Positions 39,247-48,805 of a stretch of DNA of 64,000 nt are shown here, one piece after another; position 1 is the stretch's first letter, and every line of letters starts with the position of its first letter. The position numbers and the translations under genes are program-made. Source of the DNA: an uncultured Roseovarius sp. (GTDB taxonomy: Bacteria; Pseudomonadota; Alphaproteobacteria; Rhodobacterales; Rhodobacteraceae); the NCBI RefSeq assembly GCF_913057115.1, contig NZ_CAJXNN010000019.1:1-64000 (forward strand), in the 5' to 3' direction. Under the pieces are notes generated by a model. It was not told where the DNA came from and did not search any database. It saw only the letters and a list, made by a program, of their open reading frames with translations.

Positions 39247-39992
39247 TGAAGGGCGGGGCGCGGCGTTTTCCGTTGCGTGGGTACCGGGCACCCGCCCGCC
39301 GCGCATGGTTGGCGCTGTGCCTTGGGCTGCTGGCGCAGGCGGCAAGCGCCCAGGTCATTACCAAGGCGGACTATGCCTCGCCCACCACGCGCTATGCGCA
39401 TGGGGTCTTGGGCGACGCGGTGGAATGGGGGGCGCTGCGCCTGACCTTGGCGGATGGCCGCCGCCTGACCATGACATTGCCCGAGCATCTTGTTTTCGAG
39501 GATATAGCGCCTCGGCTGGCTGATTTGGACGGTGATGGCGCGCCCGAGGTGATCACGGTGGAGGCCAACCTGACAAAGGGCGCGCGGCTGGCCATTTACG
39601 GCTCCGAAGGCCGGATCACCGCCACACCCCATATCGGCCAGCGCAACCGCTGGCTTGCGCCAATCGGCGCGGCGGATATGGATGGCGATGGGACGATTGA
39701 GCTTGCCTATATCGACCGGCCGCATTTGGCCAAAACCCTGCGCCTTTGGCGTTACCACAAGGGCCGACTGACCGAGATCGCCACCGCGCTGGACCTCACC
39801 AACCATAAAATCGGGTGGGATCACATTCCCGGCGGAATCCGTCATTGCGCAACCGGCCCGGAGATCATCACCGCCAATGGCGATTGGTCGCGGATCATGT
39901 CGACGCGCATGTCCAGTGCAGGTCTCACATCGCGCCCGGTTGCGGACTATACCGGCCCTGACAGCCTGACCGCGGCGCTGGCTTGCCCCTAA
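39246..39992 (+). CDS. FG-GAP/VCBS repeat-containing exported protein
   Basis: LADLDGDGAPEVITVEANL; GAADMDGDGTIELAYIDRP. Confidence 0.8.
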
Positions 39993-40004
39993 GCCTTCTT
40001 CTGT

Positions 40005-40068
40005 TCAGAAATATCCCGGGGGGTGCGGGGGGCTGGCCCCCCGCCTCGGTCGGATCGCGCCAGCGATC
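40005..40068. repeat. Dispersed intergenic hairpin module, copy 1
   Basis: CTTCTGTTCAGAAATATCCCGGGGGG...GGGGGGCTGGCCCCCC; shares TATTTTTGAACAGAAGAA and GGGGC-TGCCCC elements with 62795-62862. Confidence 0.6.
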
Positions 40069-40077
40069 CGAAGCCGG

Positions 40078-40971
40078 TCAACTCAGGTAATAGTTCTTGG
40101 GGCTCAAGCGCTCCCGCGGCTCAAGCCCCAGATGTGGTGCGATGCTGATCTCGATCGTCCGGCACATGGCATCCAGCGGCAGGCCGTTGACCGTTTCGCC
40201 AAAGGGCGTGGCCAGTTCCTCGGTCACTTCCGCGAGACCAAAAAAGACGTAAGCAATCACCGCCACGAAGGCCGGGGTCATCCAGCCTGCGGGCTCCAGC
40301 AGCGCCAGTGGCACCAGCAGGCAATAAAGATAGGTCGTGCGGAACACCAAGAGCGAATAGACATAAGGCAAGGGCGTGGTGGCGATACGCTCGCACCCGG
40401 CCTGTGCAAGCGCGATGCGCCCGGTGCGTTCGGATAACGCCTTGAGGCCGAAGCCGTCGATTTGCCCCGCCTGTTTGGCGGCGATGATCTCGTCATTGAG
40501 GCGGTTGAGCACGGCACAGGGCGGGTGGGGTGCGTCACTGAAATCCGCCTCGAGCCACTCGCGCGCCGCTGTGGGGGCGGGCAGGCCACGCAGTTGCGCG
40601 CGGTGGTGGTGGATGAAACCCAAGATCAGGCGTTGCACCGTTTCGCGGCGCGCGTCATCGTCGATAAAAAGCGCCGCTTCGCGCGCCAGTGCCCGGCTAT
40701 CGGCCACCAGTTGCCCCCAAAGCTTGCGCGCCTCCCACCAGCGGTCATAGGCGGCATTGTTGCGAAAGCCCAGAAACAGCGAAAGCGCCACACCGAAGAC
40801 GGCGAAGGGCGCGGCGCTGGTATGGGTGAGCGTATAAACATAGCGATCCACGGCGACCATTGCAGCGGCGATCACCGTGACCCCGATGATGCGGGGTAGA
40901 ATATGCGGCAGAACCGAGCCGCGCAGCGCAAACAGAAGCTGCAGCAGCCCGGGTTTGTCGCGCAGGATCAT
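40078..40971 (-). CDS. Bestrophin-family (UPF0187) channel-like membrane protein
   Basis: FAVFGVALSLFLGFRNNAAYDRWWEARKLWGQLVADSR; FGLAEVTEELATPFGETVNGLPLDAMCRTIE. Confidence 0.93.
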   Translation of the reverse strand: MILRDKPGLLQLLFALRGSVLPHILPRIIGVTVIAAAMVAVDRYVYTLTHTSAAPFAVFGVALSLFLGFRNNAAYDRWWEARKLWGQLVADSRALAREAALFIDDDARRETVQRLILGFIHHHRAQLRGLPAPTAAREWLEADFSDAPHPPCAVLNRLNDEIIAAKQAGQIDGFGLKALSERTGRIALAQAGCERIATTPLPYVYSLLVFRTTYLYCLLVPLALLEPAGWMTPAFVAVIAYVFFGLAEVTEELATPFGETVNGLPLDAMCRTIEISIAPHLGLEPRERLSPKNYYLS

Positions 40972-42233
40972 TTCAGCGCGCGCCAGCCGATATCGCGGCG
41001 GCAAAAGCCTTGTGGCCAGTCGATTTTATCGACCATGGCATAGGCGCGGTCGCGGGCCTCTTGCAGGGTCGACCCGCGCGCGGTGACGTTCAGGACGCGC
41101 CCCCCGGTGGCGGTGATCTGGCCCTCTTTCTCGGTGGTGCCGGCGTGGAAAACCATGTTGAAGCTGTCTTCGGGGCAGCCCTCCAACCCTTTGATCACGC
41201 TGCCTTTCTCATAGCTGCCGGGATAGCCTTTGGCGGCCATCACAACGGTCATGGCGTGATCCTCGGCCCATTGGGCCTTCACCTCGGAAAGCCGCCCCTC
41301 GGCGGCGGCTTGCATGAGGTCCAAGGCCTGCGCACCCAGCCGCATCATCAGCACTTGGCATTCCGGATCGCCGAAGCGGACGTTGTATTCCACAAGGCGC
41401 GGTTGGCCGTCCTTGATCATCAGCCCGGCATAAAGCACGCCCTGATAGGGCGTGCCGCGTTCGGCCATGACGCGCAGGGTGGGGCGGATGATCTCGTCCA
41501 TCGCTTTCGCGGCCACCTCATCGGTCAGGACAGGGGCGGGGGAATAGGCCCCCATGCCACCGGTGTTGGGGCCGGTGTCGCCTTCGCCGACGCGCTTGTG
41601 ATCTTGTGCTGTGCCGATGGGCAGGGCGTCGGTCCCGTCACACAAGATGAAGAACGACGCCTCTTCGCCTTCCATGAATTCCTCGATCACCACTTCGGCG
41701 CCCGCGCCGCCGAAGGCCCCGCCGAACATGTCGTCGATGGCGTCCAGCGCTTGATCTTCGGTTTCGGCCACGATCACGCCTTTGCCCGCGGCCAGGCCAT
41801 CGGCCTTGACCACGATAGGCGCGCCATTGGCGCGGATATGGGCGCGGGCGGCCTCGGCATCGGTGAAATGGCCGTAGCCTGCGGTGGGCGCTTGCGCCGC
41901 GTCGCAGATTTCCTTGGTGAAGCTTTTGGAGGCTTCCAGTTTCGCCGCCGCCTCAGAGGGGCCAAAGACCAAGAGCCCGGCATCGCGCAGCCGGTCGCCG
42001 ACGCCTTTGGCCAAAGGGGCCTCGGGGCCGATGATGACGAAATCAATCGCATTGCCATCACAGAAATTCACCACCGCTGCACCATCCTCGATGTCCAGCG
42101 TGGCGCATTCGGCGATCTGGGCAATGCCGGCGTTGCCCGGGGCGACGATCAGCTTGTCGCACTTGGGGTTTTGCATCACCGCCCATGTCAGCGCATGTTC
42201 GCGCCCGCCGCCGCCCAGAATGAGGATGTTCAT
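40968..42233 (-). CDS. purD: Phosphoribosylamine-glycine ligase
   Basis: MNILILGGGGREHALTWAV; GPEAPLAKGVGDRLRDAG; VVKADGLAAGKGVIVA; NTGGMGAYSPAPVL. Confidence 0.97.
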   Translation of the reverse strand: MNILILGGGGREHALTWAVMQNPKCDKLIVAPGNAGIAQIAECATLDIEDGAAVVNFCDGNAIDFVIIGPEAPLAKGVGDRLRDAGLLVFGPSEAAAKLEASKSFTKEICDAAQAPTAGYGHFTDAEAARAHIRANGAPIVVKADGLAAGKGVIVAETEDQALDAIDDMFGGAFGGAGAEVVIEEFMEGEEASFFILCDGTDALPIGTAQDHKRVGEGDTGPNTGGMGAYSPAPVLTDEVAAKAMDEIIRPTLRVMAERGTPYQGVLYAGLMIKDGQPRLVEYNVRFGDPECQVLMMRLGAQALDLMQAAAEGRLSEVKAQWAEDHAMTVVMAAKGYPGSYEKGSVIKGLEGCPEDSFNMVFHAGTTEKEGQITATGGRVLNVTARGSTLQEARDRAYAMVDKIDWPQGFCRRDIGWRALK

Positions 42234-42269
42234 CTCCGTCTCTCCCGCCGAATTCAGTTGCCCCGTCTT

Positions 42270-42388
42270 CTAAAGCGTTTTGCGAAAAACCTGCAACACA
42301 GCTTTTCGCGAAACGCCTTGCAACATGCACGCATTGCAGGCGTTTCGCCTTTCTCAGAGGCCTCAAGCTCATGGCGAAACACTTTTGG
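42270..42388. repeat. Intergenic palindromic repeat related to 36438-36529
   Basis: CTAAAGCGTTTTGCGAAAA...TTTTCGCGAAACGCC...GGCGTTTCGCC...; shared CTAAAGCGTT start and GCGAAACG motifs. Confidence 0.5.
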
Positions 42389-42416
42389 GCCCTTAAGGGG
42401 GCGGCACAAGCCGGGG

Positions 42417-42770
42417 CTATGGCCCGTGAACCATGAGTGCGACGGTCAGCGCCTCTTTGTCGGCGCGATAAAGGGCGATGTCGGATTTAAGCCCTGCGCG
42501 CAGGGCGGCGCGGCGCGGTTTTGGCACGCGGGCGAGGTCCATCGCCTTGGTCAGCTGAGGGGTCGGGCCTTCCCTTGCAATTTCGGACAGAATCGCCGGG
42601 TGCTGGGCCGTGACATGGTCGCTGACCCGGGCGCGACGGGCGTTATAGGCCGCGTTGTGCCAGCCCGCCGTGACCGCTTGGCCGGGCAGGGCCAAGGGGT
42701 TCGGAATATGGTTGGCCTCTTGCGTGCAGGCCGCGCATATCAGCAGGGCGATGGCCGGAGCGGGTTTCAT
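42417..42770 (-). CDS. Small lipoprotein, DUF unknown
   Basis: MKPAPAIALLICAACTQEANHIPNPLALPGQAVTAGWHNAAYNARRARVSDHV; lipobox. Confidence 0.65.
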   Translation of the reverse strand: MKPAPAIALLICAACTQEANHIPNPLALPGQAVTAGWHNAAYNARRARVSDHVTAQHPAILSEIAREGPTPQLTKAMDLARVPKPRRAALRAGLKSDIALYRADKEALTVALMVHGP

Positions 42771-42867
42771 GGGGGATACTGTGCCACTGCGCGCGGCCAT
42801 CGGGAAGGGCTTTTCCTTGCGCCGCGCCATGGATAGGGTGGCGGCAAGAGGATGCGAGTGGTGCCCT

Positions 42868-44364
42868 ATGTCCGACCTGATAGATAGCCCCGTCGAGGGT
42901 GAAAACGCCCCGGAATTTTCTGTTTCCGAGCTGTCTGGCGCGGTGAAGCGCGCGATTGAGGGCGGCTTTTCCCATGTTCGGGTGCGCGGCGAGGTGGGCC
43001 GGGTCAGCCGCCCACGCTCGGGTCATGTTTATATGGACCTCAAGGATGATCGTGCGGTTTTGGCCGGGGTGATCTGGAAAGGCATCGCCTCGCGCTTGGC
43101 CGTGCAGCCCGAGGAGGGCATGGAGGTCGTTGCCACCGGGCGTTTGACCACTTTCCCGGGGCAATCGCGCTATCAGATCGTGATCGAGGATATCAAACCC
43201 GCCGGGGTTGGCGCGCTGATGGCGATGCTGGAGGCGCGCAAGAAGGCATTGGCCGGTGAGGGGCTTTTCGCACCCGAACGCAAGCGGGCCTTGCCGTTCT
43301 TGCCCGAGGTGATCGGGGTTGTGACCTCGCCGTCCGGCGCGGTGATCCGCGATATCCTGCACCGTTTGCGGGATCGGTTCCCGCGCAAGGTGCTGATCTG
43401 GCCGGTGGCGGTGCAGGGCGAGAAATGCGCGCCCGAGGTGACCCGCGCGATAGAAGGCTTCAATGCGCTGACGCCGGGGGGGGCGTTGCCCCGGCCCGAT
43501 TTGCTGATCGTGGCGCGCGGTGGTGGCTCCATCGAGGACTTGTGGGGGTTTAACGAGGAATCGGTGGTGCGGGCGGCTGCCGCCTCGGAAATTCCGCTGA
43601 TTTCGGCGGTGGGGCACGAAACCGATACCACGTTGATTGATTACGCTTCTGACAAGCGCGCGCCGACGCCCACGGCGGCGGCGGAACTGGCGGTGCCGGT
43701 GCGGCTGGATCTGTTGGCGTGGCTGGATAATCAGGATGCGCGGTTGACCCATGCCCTGACCCAAGGGGTGGCCAACCGGGGGCAACGCCTGCGCGATCTG
43801 TCGCGCGCCTTGCCGCGGGTGGAAACGCTAGTGGAAGGGCCGCGGCAGCGGTTGGATGCCTGGAGTGACAGGTTGCCCGCCGCGCTGATCCGGGGGGTGC
43901 AGATGCGGCGGGTGAAACTCTCCGAGGCGGCGGGTGCCTTGCGGCCGGGGCTTTTGCGGCGCGGTGTGGACGGCGACCGGCGGCGGTTGGACAATACAGC
44001 CGCGCGGCTGAACCTGCACACCCTGCGCCGCGATATCGAAGGCAAACGTCGCGATCTGGATGGTTTGACGCGGCGGTTTTCCGAGGCGGCCACCCGGCAG
44101 CAACGCGGCTGGCGAGATCGGTTGGAGGGGCTTGACCGGCTGCGTGAAACGCTTGGATACAAGGCGACGCTGAAGCGCGGTTATGCCGTGGTGCGCGGTG
44201 ACGGGGATGTTGTCACGACCAAGGCCAAGGCGGCCAAGGCGCGCGCCTTGGCGATCGAGTTTGCCGATGGGGTTTTGGACGTGGGCCAAGGGGCCGCGCC
44301 CAAGCCAGCGCGCAAGCCCGCCAAGCCAAAAGACAGCCCGCCGGATCAGGGCAGCTTGTTCTAG
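42868..44364 (+). CDS. xseA: Exodeoxyribonuclease VII large subunit
   Basis: EFSVSELSGAVKRAIEGGFSHVRVRGEVGRVSRPRSGHVYMDLKDD; IARGGGSIEDLWGFNEESVVRAAAASEIPLISAVGHETDTTLIDYASDKRAPTPTAAAE. Confidence 0.96.
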   Translation: MSDLIDSPVEGENAPEFSVSELSGAVKRAIEGGFSHVRVRGEVGRVSRPRSGHVYMDLKDDRAVLAGVIWKGIASRLAVQPEEGMEVVATGRLTTFPGQSRYQIVIEDIKPAGVGALMAMLEARKKALAGEGLFAPERKRALPFLPEVIGVVTSPSGAVIRDILHRLRDRFPRKVLIWPVAVQGEKCAPEVTRAIEGFNALTPGGALPRPDLLIVARGGGSIEDLWGFNEESVVRAAAASEIPLISAVGHETDTTLIDYASDKRAPTPTAAAELAVPVRLDLLAWLDNQDARLTHALTQGVANRGQRLRDLSRALPRVETLVEGPRQRLDAWSDRLPAALIRGVQMRRVKLSEAAGALRPGLLRRGVDGDRRRLDNTAARLNLHTLRRDIEGKRRDLDGLTRRFSEAATRQQRGWRDRLEGLDRLRETLGYKATLKRGYAVVRGDGDVVTTKAKAAKARALAIEFADGVLDVGQGAAPKPARKPAKPKDSPPDQGSLF

Positions 44365-44629
44365 GGTCCGTGGACAATCATCAACCGCCACCAGCGCGAG
44401 ACGGATTTTGCACAGCGCCAGGCGCTTTGACCGCCGCGATGTGGGTCATCGCAAGGGCGAAGCAACGCAGCGGTGGGCAAAATCCGCTGCGCCCCCAAGG
44501 GGTTTCGCCAAAATCGCCCATTTCTGCGTCATTCGAGCTTGAATTAGCCCGCTAGTCCTGCGCTCAAATTCCTTGAACTGAGCGATTTTGGACTGAAACT
44601 GGTGGTGGTTGATGATTGTCCACGGACCC
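44364..44629. mobile_element. MITE-like non-autonomous element, 266 bp, 31 bp TIRs, TA target duplication
   Basis: Left TIR 44364-44394 GGGTCCGTGGACAATCATCAACCGCCACCAG; right TIR 44599-44629 CTGGTGGTGGTTGATGATTGTCCACGGACCC (one mismatch); flanked by TA at 44362-44363 and 44630-44631; no coding capacity. Confidence 0.88.
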
Positions 44630-44696
44630 TAACCGACGCGCGGGCAAGGATTTTCGAAAATCCTTGGCCCAAGCGGTTTCGAAACCGCTTGCGCGC

Positions 44697-45104
44697 TTAA
44701 ACGCCCACCTTTGGCCCTGGGCATTCCAGCGGCTCATCGCTTTGGCGGACCTCGTAAAGCTCCGTCGCCTGCGGGTCGTTTTCGTAGCGCGCGATCAGGC
44801 CATTGGGGCCTTGCAGGAAGCTCCAGCATTGCGGCTCGGGGCGGTCTTCGTAGGTAAAACAGATCAACCCGCCCTCATCGGTGAACCAGCGCCCCTCCTT
44901 GCAGTCGCCATCTAGAAAAGACCAACGCACATAGCGGCCGCTGAGGTATTCCTCGGCCCCGTAAGGCGCGCCGCCATTGCCATAGTAGAAGGTTTTGCCG
45001 GTGGTATAGGCCTCAAACTCTTCCGCTGTCATCGGTCGGTCCGCCGCCCATGTCGGGCCGGAGGTCATCGTTATCAGGCACAGGATCAGGATGCGGGTGG
45101 TCAT
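44697..45104 (-). CDS. Secreted conserved hypothetical protein
   Basis: Signal peptide MTTRILILCLITMTSGPTWA; mature region ADRPMTAEEFEAYTTGKTFYYGNGGAPYGAEEYLSGRYVRWSFLDGDCKEGRWF. Confidence 0.7.
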   Translation of the reverse strand: MTTRILILCLITMTSGPTWAADRPMTAEEFEAYTTGKTFYYGNGGAPYGAEEYLSGRYVRWSFLDGDCKEGRWFTDEGGLICFTYEDRPEPQCWSFLQGPNGLIARYENDPQATELYEVRQSDEPLECPGPKVGV

Positions 45105-46224
45105 GCGCCCAGTTTGTCACAGCCTTGGGCACGATGCCACCGGCGCGGGCGTGGGCCAGAACGGCGGGCGGAATATCGCGGGCGCGCGGCGCTTGGGGGG
45201 CCACGGTCCAACCCGGTTGCCAATCCTCGCAGAGCGGGTCCATCACCCGACGCCAGAGCGGGGGGATGGTGGCAAGGCAGGCCATGACAGGCAGAGAATA
45301 GGGCAGCGTTGGCATGCGTTCCGTGTCCAGTTGCAGGGCGGGGTAGGGACGATTGGGGCTGACGTGGTGATCCGAGTGGCGCGGGGCGTTGACCATCATC
45401 GCCGAGGAATACCACTCGGGCGCATTCCAAGAGTGTCGTGGACCGACCGGTTCCAATCGGCCATCGGCCATGACCGCGCGGCGCAATCCGTAATGTTGCA
45501 CGTAGTCGGCCATCAGGATTTGGATTTGCGCGTAAATCGCCATGAAAAGCAGGGCTGCGATGCCCTTGCCCCCAAGTGACAGGCCAGCGATGGCGATCAG
45601 GCCCGCGGCCCCGACCGTATAGATTGCGAAAGGGTGCGAAAGGGTGATGTGGCCGCGTCTGAGGCGGGTCTCGGCCTCGAATGACTGGCGGAATGACCGC
45701 CACCAGGCGCGTGGCGCATAGCGCCAGAAGCCCATGCCTTTCCTGGGGCTGTTGGGGTCTTTTTCGCTGCCGACATGAACGTGGTGAATGAGCATATGGG
45801 CGCTGGCGTGATGCCCCATCAGGACAGAGGTATAGATCAGCCGCCCCATCAGGCGCATGGCGCGTGGCGGGCGGTGGATGAGTTCATGAGCGACGGGATG
45901 GGAGATTTGCCCGAAAAGCAGCGCGGCGGTAATCGCGACCAGCGCGCGTTCAACGAACGACAGGCCGCTTGGCCCGGCAACGGCCCATAGCGCCATGGCC
46001 AAAAGGGCAAAATGAGCAAGGCCAAGGACAACCAGAAGGCGGTCGGCGGCGGGAAATTCAGCCTCGGGGTCGGCGTTTTCGGCTTCGCGCGCGGCCAGCT
46101 TGTCCATCACGAAAACCAGTACCGTGATATAGCCAAGCGCGGCCCAGCCCCATGGCCCGCCGTATAAGGCGGCCAGTGCAATCAAGCCCACAGGGGCAAG
46201 CGTGGCGAAGGCGAAAAGACCCAT
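45013..46224 (-). CDS. Alkane 1-monooxygenase (AlkB family)
   Basis: HELIH, HHASAHMLIHHVHVGSEKDPNSPRKGMGFW, NAPRHSDHHVSPNRPYPALQ histidine boxes; TM segments. Confidence 0.92.
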   Translation of the reverse strand: MGLFAFATLAPVGLIALAALYGGPWGWAALGYITVLVFVMDKLAAREAENADPEAEFPAADRLLVVLGLAHFALLAMALWAVAGPSGLSFVERALVAITAALLFGQISHPVAHELIHRPPRAMRLMGRLIYTSVLMGHHASAHMLIHHVHVGSEKDPNSPRKGMGFWRYAPRAWWRSFRQSFEAETRLRRGHITLSHPFAIYTVGAAGLIAIAGLSLGGKGIAALLFMAIYAQIQILMADYVQHYGLRRAVMADGRLEPVGPRHSWNAPEWYSSAMMVNAPRHSDHHVSPNRPYPALQLDTERMPTLPYSLPVMACLATIPPLWRRVMDPLCEDWQPGWTVAPQAPRARDIPPAVLAHARAGGIVPKAVTNWAHDHPHPDPVPDNDDLRPDMGGGPTDDSGRV

Positions 46225-46405
46225 GATGTCATCCCGGTTTGGATTGCAGTACACTACAAAAGGTAAATCCGGCCTTGCCGAGGCAGGACAGGGGGAATTT
46301 TGCGGCGGCTGAAACGCTTACGGCTGTCTCAGTGTCGCTTTTGACCACGCATTGGCGGGGATGGGGCGCTATCCCACCGCCAAGGATCATCAGGGGACGA
46401 CGCGC

Positions 46406-48091
46406 ATGGCACTGGATGAACGCAAGGGCGTGTGGAAATCGGGCAAGGGCAAGGGGCGGCATACGCCCAAGGGCCGGCAGCTTGAAGATCAGGCATGGGA
46501 CGAGGTGCGCGCGCTTTTGGGCGACGGGCCGCGGCGGCGTGACCTGTTGATCGAATATCTGCACCTGATTCAGGACAAGTTCGGCCATCTGTCGGCAGCG
46601 CATCTGCGCGCCTTGGCCGAGGAACTGCGCATCGCACAGGCCGAGGTTTATGAGGTCGCCACCTTCTATGCGCATTTCGACGTGGTGAAAGAAGGCGAGA
46701 CTCCGCCGCCTGCGCTGACCATCCGGGTTTGCGATTCCCTGTCGTGCGAACTGGCCGGCGCGCAGCAGTTGAAGGCCGCGCTTGAGGATGGGTTGGACCC
46801 TGCGGAGGTCCGTGTGCTGCGCGCGCCTTGCATGGGCCGCTGTGACACTGCGCCGGTTCTGGAACTGGGGCACAAGCATATCGACCATGCCACACCGGAC
46901 AAGGTGAAAGCGGCGATTGCCGCGAATGACACACAGGCGGAAATCCCGGAATATCAATCGCTTGTGGATTATCGTTCAAGTGGTGGTTACGAAAAACTGA
47001 CCGAGCTGCGGGAGGGCGGCGATTTTGACGCTGTCCAAGAGGAATTGCTGGACGCGGGCCTGCGTGGGCTTGGCGGCGCTGGATTCCCTTCGGGGCGCAA
47101 ATGGGGTTTCGTGCGGGCCGAGGCCGGGCCGCGCTACTTGGCCGTGAATGGCGACGAGGGCGAGCCGGGCACCTTCAAGGACCGCTTTTACCTTGAACGG
47201 CAACCCCATGTTTTCCTTGAAGGAATGTTGATCGCGGCCTGGGCCGTCGAGGCGGAAACCTGCTTTATCTACATGCGCGATGAATATCCCGCAGTTTTGA
47301 AAATCCTTGCCGATGAGATCGCCGCCCTTGAAGAGGCCGGGATCGTGGCAAAGGGGTATATCGACCTGCGCCGTGGCGCGGGGGCCTATATCTGTGGCGA
47401 AGAAAGCGCGATGATCGAGTCGATCGAGGGCAAACGCGGCCTGCCGCGGCACCGCCCGCCTTTCGTGGCGCAGGTGGGGATTTTCAACCGCCCGACCCTC
47501 GTGAACAACGTCGAGACGCTGTATTGGGTCACCCGTGTCTTGCGCGAGGGCAAGGAAATCCTGTCGGGTGTCGAAAAGAACGGCCGCAAGGGCCTGCGCT
47601 CTTACTCGGTGTCGGGGCGGGTAAAGAACCCCGGTGTGCATCTGTTGCCCGCCGGGTCGACCATCACCGATATCATCGAAGCCGCCGGTGGCATGTTGGA
47701 AGGGCACAGTTTCAAGGCCTATCAGCCGGGCGGTCCGTCCTCGGGGCTGCTGCCCGCGTCGCTGAACGATGTGCCGCTGGATTTCGATACGCTGCAACCG
47801 CATGGCACCTTTATCGGCTCAGCGGCGGTTGTCATCCTGTCGGATCAGGACAGCGCCAAGGAGGCAGCGCTCAACATGCTGCGGTTCTTCGAGGATGAAA
47901 GCTGTGGCCAATGCACGCCGTGCCGGGCGGGCTGTGAAAAGGCGGTGAAGCTGATGCAGGCCGATGCTTGGGATCAGCCGCTTCTGGAAGAGCTGTGTCA
48001 GGCCATGGCGGATGCGTCGATCTGTGGTTTGGGGCAGGCCGCGCCCAACCCGATTCGCCTGACGATGAAGCACTTCCCCGACGAAGTTTGA
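46406..48091 (+). CDS. Fused NuoE/NuoF-type NAD-dependent formate dehydrogenase gamma-beta subunit
   Basis: NuoE-like region (EVYEVATFYAHF, CDSLSCELAGAQQL, CMGRCDTAPVLELG) then NuoF-like region (GLRGLGGAGFPSGRKWGFV, AVNGDEGEPGTFKDRFYLERQPH, GAGAYICGEESAMIESIEGKRG, ESCGQCTPCRAG). Confidence 0.9.
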   Translation: MALDERKGVWKSGKGKGRHTPKGRQLEDQAWDEVRALLGDGPRRRDLLIEYLHLIQDKFGHLSAAHLRALAEELRIAQAEVYEVATFYAHFDVVKEGETPPPALTIRVCDSLSCELAGAQQLKAALEDGLDPAEVRVLRAPCMGRCDTAPVLELGHKHIDHATPDKVKAAIAANDTQAEIPEYQSLVDYRSSGGYEKLTELREGGDFDAVQEELLDAGLRGLGGAGFPSGRKWGFVRAEAGPRYLAVNGDEGEPGTFKDRFYLERQPHVFLEGMLIAAWAVEAETCFIYMRDEYPAVLKILADEIAALEEAGIVAKGYIDLRRGAGAYICGEESAMIESIEGKRGLPRHRPPFVAQVGIFNRPTLVNNVETLYWVTRVLREGKEILSGVEKNGRKGLRSYSVSGRVKNPGVHLLPAGSTITDIIEAAGGMLEGHSFKAYQPGGPSSGLLPASLNDVPLDFDTLQPHGTFIGSAAVVILSDQDSAKEAALNMLRFFEDESCGQCTPCRAGCEKAVKLMQADAWDQPLLEELCQAMADASICGLGQAAPNPIRLTMKHFPDEV

Positions 48092-48711
48092 CTTTGGTTG
48101 CAGCAGGAGTGGCAGGGGCTGCGGCCCTTGCCTATGGGCTGTGGTATTGCCACCGCGCCCCTTCGCTTTTGCGCAGTGTGATCAAAACCCTTCCTTTGGC
48201 GGTGATGGCCGGGCTGGCCTTTTTCGCGGCGGCACCTTTGGTCTTGGTCGCAGGGTTTGCGCTGTCCGCCCTTGGCGATCTGGCCCTGTCGCGGCGCGGG
48301 GAGGCGGCGTTTTTGACGGGCCTTGTCGGTTTTGCCGCCGCGCATATCGCCTTTATCTGGGTTTTCGCCGGGATGGCGCAGGGGGCGCTGCCGCTTGTGC
48401 CTGCGGTGATCCTGCTTATCTATGCGGCAAGTAGCGAGCTTTGGCTTGCCCCTCATACCGGCACACTACGCTGGCCAGTGCGGGGCTACGTGGCCCTGAT
48501 CGCCGGGATGGGGCTGATGGCGCTGATGCTGCCTGTGGGCTATGGGATCGTGACTTTGGGGGCTGTGCTATTTATTGCCTCCGATACCCTGCTTGCCGTT
48601 CAGATGTTCCGCATGGCCGCAGATCACCCGCTTCAGCGGGTGGTTTCGGTGGCGCTCTGGGCGCTTTACATTGCTGCGCAGGGGCTGATCCTCTGGGGCT
48701 TTACCAGCTGA
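48088..48711 (+). CDS. YhhN-family (lysoplasmalogenase-like) membrane protein, TTG start
   Basis: LPLAVMAGLAFFAAAPLVLVAGFALSALGDLALSRRGEAAFLTGLVGFAAAHIAFIWVF; start overlaps preceding stop. Confidence 0.8.
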   Translation: MTLVAAGVAGAAALAYGLWYCHRAPSLLRSVIKTLPLAVMAGLAFFAAAPLVLVAGFALSALGDLALSRRGEAAFLTGLVGFAAAHIAFIWVFAGMAQGALPLVPAVILLIYAASSELWLAPHTGTLRWPVRGYVALIAGMGLMALMLPVGYGIVTLGAVLFIASDTLLAVQMFRMAADHPLQRVVSVALWALYIAAQGLILWGFTS

Positions 48712-48805
48712 CTGGGGGCAAGCCTTTCAAATCCCCATGATCCGCAGTAAAGCGGAACACGGTTGACCGGTTTTCGGCAGGTCACATCAACCCAGCGGAG
48801 GACGC

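Noticed and set aside
44183-44555. Short ORFs spanning the xseA end and the MITE
   Set aside because: They result from chance open frames in the element; no start/domain support.
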